From: CAYQTO01 sp964420455 | Lineage (GTDB): Bacteria > Sumerlaeota > Sumerlaeia > SLMS01 | Direction of reading: 5' to 3' | Assembly: GCA_964420455.1 (NCBI GenBank) | Contig: CAYQTO010000190.1 | Span: 1-5,994 of the forward strand | DNA length: 5,994 nucleotides | Shown here: positions 4,908-5,994 of the stretch, piece by piece | Layout of the letters: every line of letters starts with the position of its first letter | Numbering within the stretch: position 1 is the first letter of the stretch | Program-made: the position numbers and the translations under genes | The notes under the pieces: model-generated | The model's database searches: none | The model's input: the letters and a program-made list of their open reading frames with translations, nothing else | What the model was told of the DNA's origin: nothing

Positions 4908-5994
4908 AGGTGGGCTTGTGCTCGTAGGTCTCGTTGACGAACTGGCCGTCCTGCATCCAGTAGCGCTTGTTCTTGTACTTGCAGGACTTCGTTTTGATGT
5001 GTTCCTCGAACTCGTCCCAGAAGAGGTTGAGGGCGGAACTGACGGGCCAGGCGGCGGCGTCGCCGAGGGCGCAGATGGACCGGCCGCAGATCATGCCCGT
5101 GTTGGGGCCGGTGCCGGCGATGGAGCGGAGCGTCTCGAGGTCGCCCTCCTGGCCCTCGCCGCGCTCGATGCGAAGGATGATCTTGTGGAGCCAGGCACTC
5201 CCCTCGCGGCAGGGGGTGCATTGGCCGCAGGACTCGTGGCGATAGAAGGCGCTGAGATTGGCCAGCGCCCACACCGGGCAAACCGTGTGGTCCATCACCA
5301 TCATGCCGGCGGAGCCGAGGAACGAACCGGCGTTCTGGATGCCCTCCATGGAGACGACCGCGTCGAGGTTCTCGTCGGTCGGCAGCAGCCAGGGGACCGA
5401 TGAACCGCCGGGGATGATGAACTTGATATCGTGGTCGTTTCGGACACCGCCGCACAGGTCGTAAATGACCTCGCGGAGGGTGACGGTCATGGGGATTTCG
5501 TAGACGCCGGGGTTCTTGACGTGGCCGGAGACGCAAAGCATGCGCGGTCCGGTGGAGCGCTCGTGGACGTAGCTCTTGAACCAGTCGACGCCCTTCTTGA
5601 GGATCCAGCCGACGTTGATGATGGTTTCGACGTTGTTGATGATCGTGGGCTTGCCATAGAGACCGCTGATGGCGGGGAAGGGGGGCTTGAGCTTGGGGTA
5701 GCCTCGATACCCCTCGAGCGATGTGAGGAGGGCGGTTTCCTCGCCACAGATATACGCGCCCGCACCCCGGTGAACAACGATGTCGACGCGGCGGCCGGTA
5801 CCCGCGGCGTCCTCGCCGAGGAGCCCCGCCGCGTATGCCTCGTCCACGGCCTTCTGCATCACCTTGGCGGCGTTGTAGTACTCGCCGCGGATGTAGATGA
5901 AGGCCTTCTCGCTCTCGATGGCAAGGCAGGTGCAGATAACGCCCTCGATAAGGGTGTGGGGCCGCTGCTCCATGAGGGGGCGGTCCTTGCAGGT
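4894..5994 (-). CDS. nuoF: NADH-quinone oxidoreductase subunit F (5'-truncated by window edge)
   Basis: NuoF is the complex I subunit that oxidises NADH. It holds FMN and iron-sulfur cluster N3 on the cytoplasmic arm. The frame runs through the right edge: TCKDRPL precedes the in-window ATG at 5973, matching the family's KDRxLME motif, so that ATG is internal. About 366 residues are visible, and the glycine-rich NADH-binding motif expected further upstream is outside the window. Counting from the ATG at 5973, FMN/NADH-fold motif GAGAYICGEETALL is at 70-83. PGGSSVPWL is at 188-196. The N3 ligands are in ESCGQCTPCREG (Cys 249, 252, 255), with the fourth Cys in SICALGDAAAWP (301). The tail after about 327 is a lysine-rich extension ending in THWGHH-like PTWGHH. 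All visible ligands are intact. nuoE would be expected upstream, off the right edge; no nuoG follows. The next gene on this strand is the cyclase, 378 bp away. Confidence 0.97.
   Translation of the reverse strand, partial: TCKDRPLMEQRPHTLIEGVICTCLAIESEKAFIYIRGEYYNAAKVMQKAVDEAYAAGLLGEDAAGTGRRVDIVVHRGAGAYICGEETALLTSLEGYRGYPKLKPPFPAISGLYGKPTIINNVETIINVGWILKKGVDWFKSYVHERSTGPRMLCVSGHVKNPGVYEIPMTVTLREVIYDLCGGVRNDHDIKFIIPGGSSVPWLLPTDENLDAVVSMEGIQNAGSFLGSAGMMVMDHTVCPVWALANLSAFYRHESCGQCTPCREGSAWLHKIILRIERGEGQEGDLETLRSIAGTGPNTGMICGRSICALGDAAAWPVSSALNLFWDEFEEHIKTKSCKYKNKRYWMQDGQFVNETYEHKPTWGHH

Overview
The window is GC-rich bacterial chromosomal DNA. It carries two ordinary housekeeping genes at its edges and a small accessory stretch between them. 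The organism cannot be fixed from sequence alone. High GC, a near-perfect AAAGGAGGT Shine-Dalgarno, tRNAs with encoded CCA ends, and a secreted protein pairing GLUG repeats with a cadherin-like domain would suit a Verrucomicrobiota/Planctomycetota-type bacterium. That placement is a low-confidence inference.

Layout, left to right. (1) The 5'-truncated adenine glycosylase gene mutY runs off the left edge and ends at 1070. (2) Two intact tRNA genes follow on the same strand, tRNA-Val(TAC) and tRNA-Asp(GTC). (3) After a promoter-like AT-richer stretch comes a 541-residue exported GLUG-repeat protein with one C-terminal cadherin-like domain and no visible surface anchor. (4) The 416 bp to the next gene hold a decayed full-length copy of the tRNA-Asp gene (about 3433-3511), so the GLUG gene is bracketed by an intact and a dead tRNA-Asp. 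(5) On the minus strand, 3580-4515 encodes a four-helix membrane diguanylate cyclase with an intact GGEEF active site and RxxD inhibitory site. (6) Divergent from it, on the plus strand, is a tiny lipoprotein gene (4683-4827) that appears broken by a one-base frameshift. (7) On the minus strand, the 3' portion of nuoF (complex I NADH/FMN subunit) runs off the right edge, with no nuoG after it.

The genes do not form one pathway. MutY is DNA repair, the tRNAs are translation, NuoF is respiration, the cyclase is c-di-GMP signalling and the GLUG protein is probably extracellular. A functional link between the c-di-GMP enzyme and the exoprotein is conceivable, since c-di-GMP often controls surface adhesins, but only adjacency suggests it. 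The observations most worth a second look are the tRNA-Asp/pseudo-tRNA-Asp bracket around the GLUG gene, the regular 30-residue repeat and unanchored end of that protein, and the frameshifted lipoprotein. I see no clear evidence of an undescribed multi-gene system, and there is no CRISPR array, transposase or integrase in the window.
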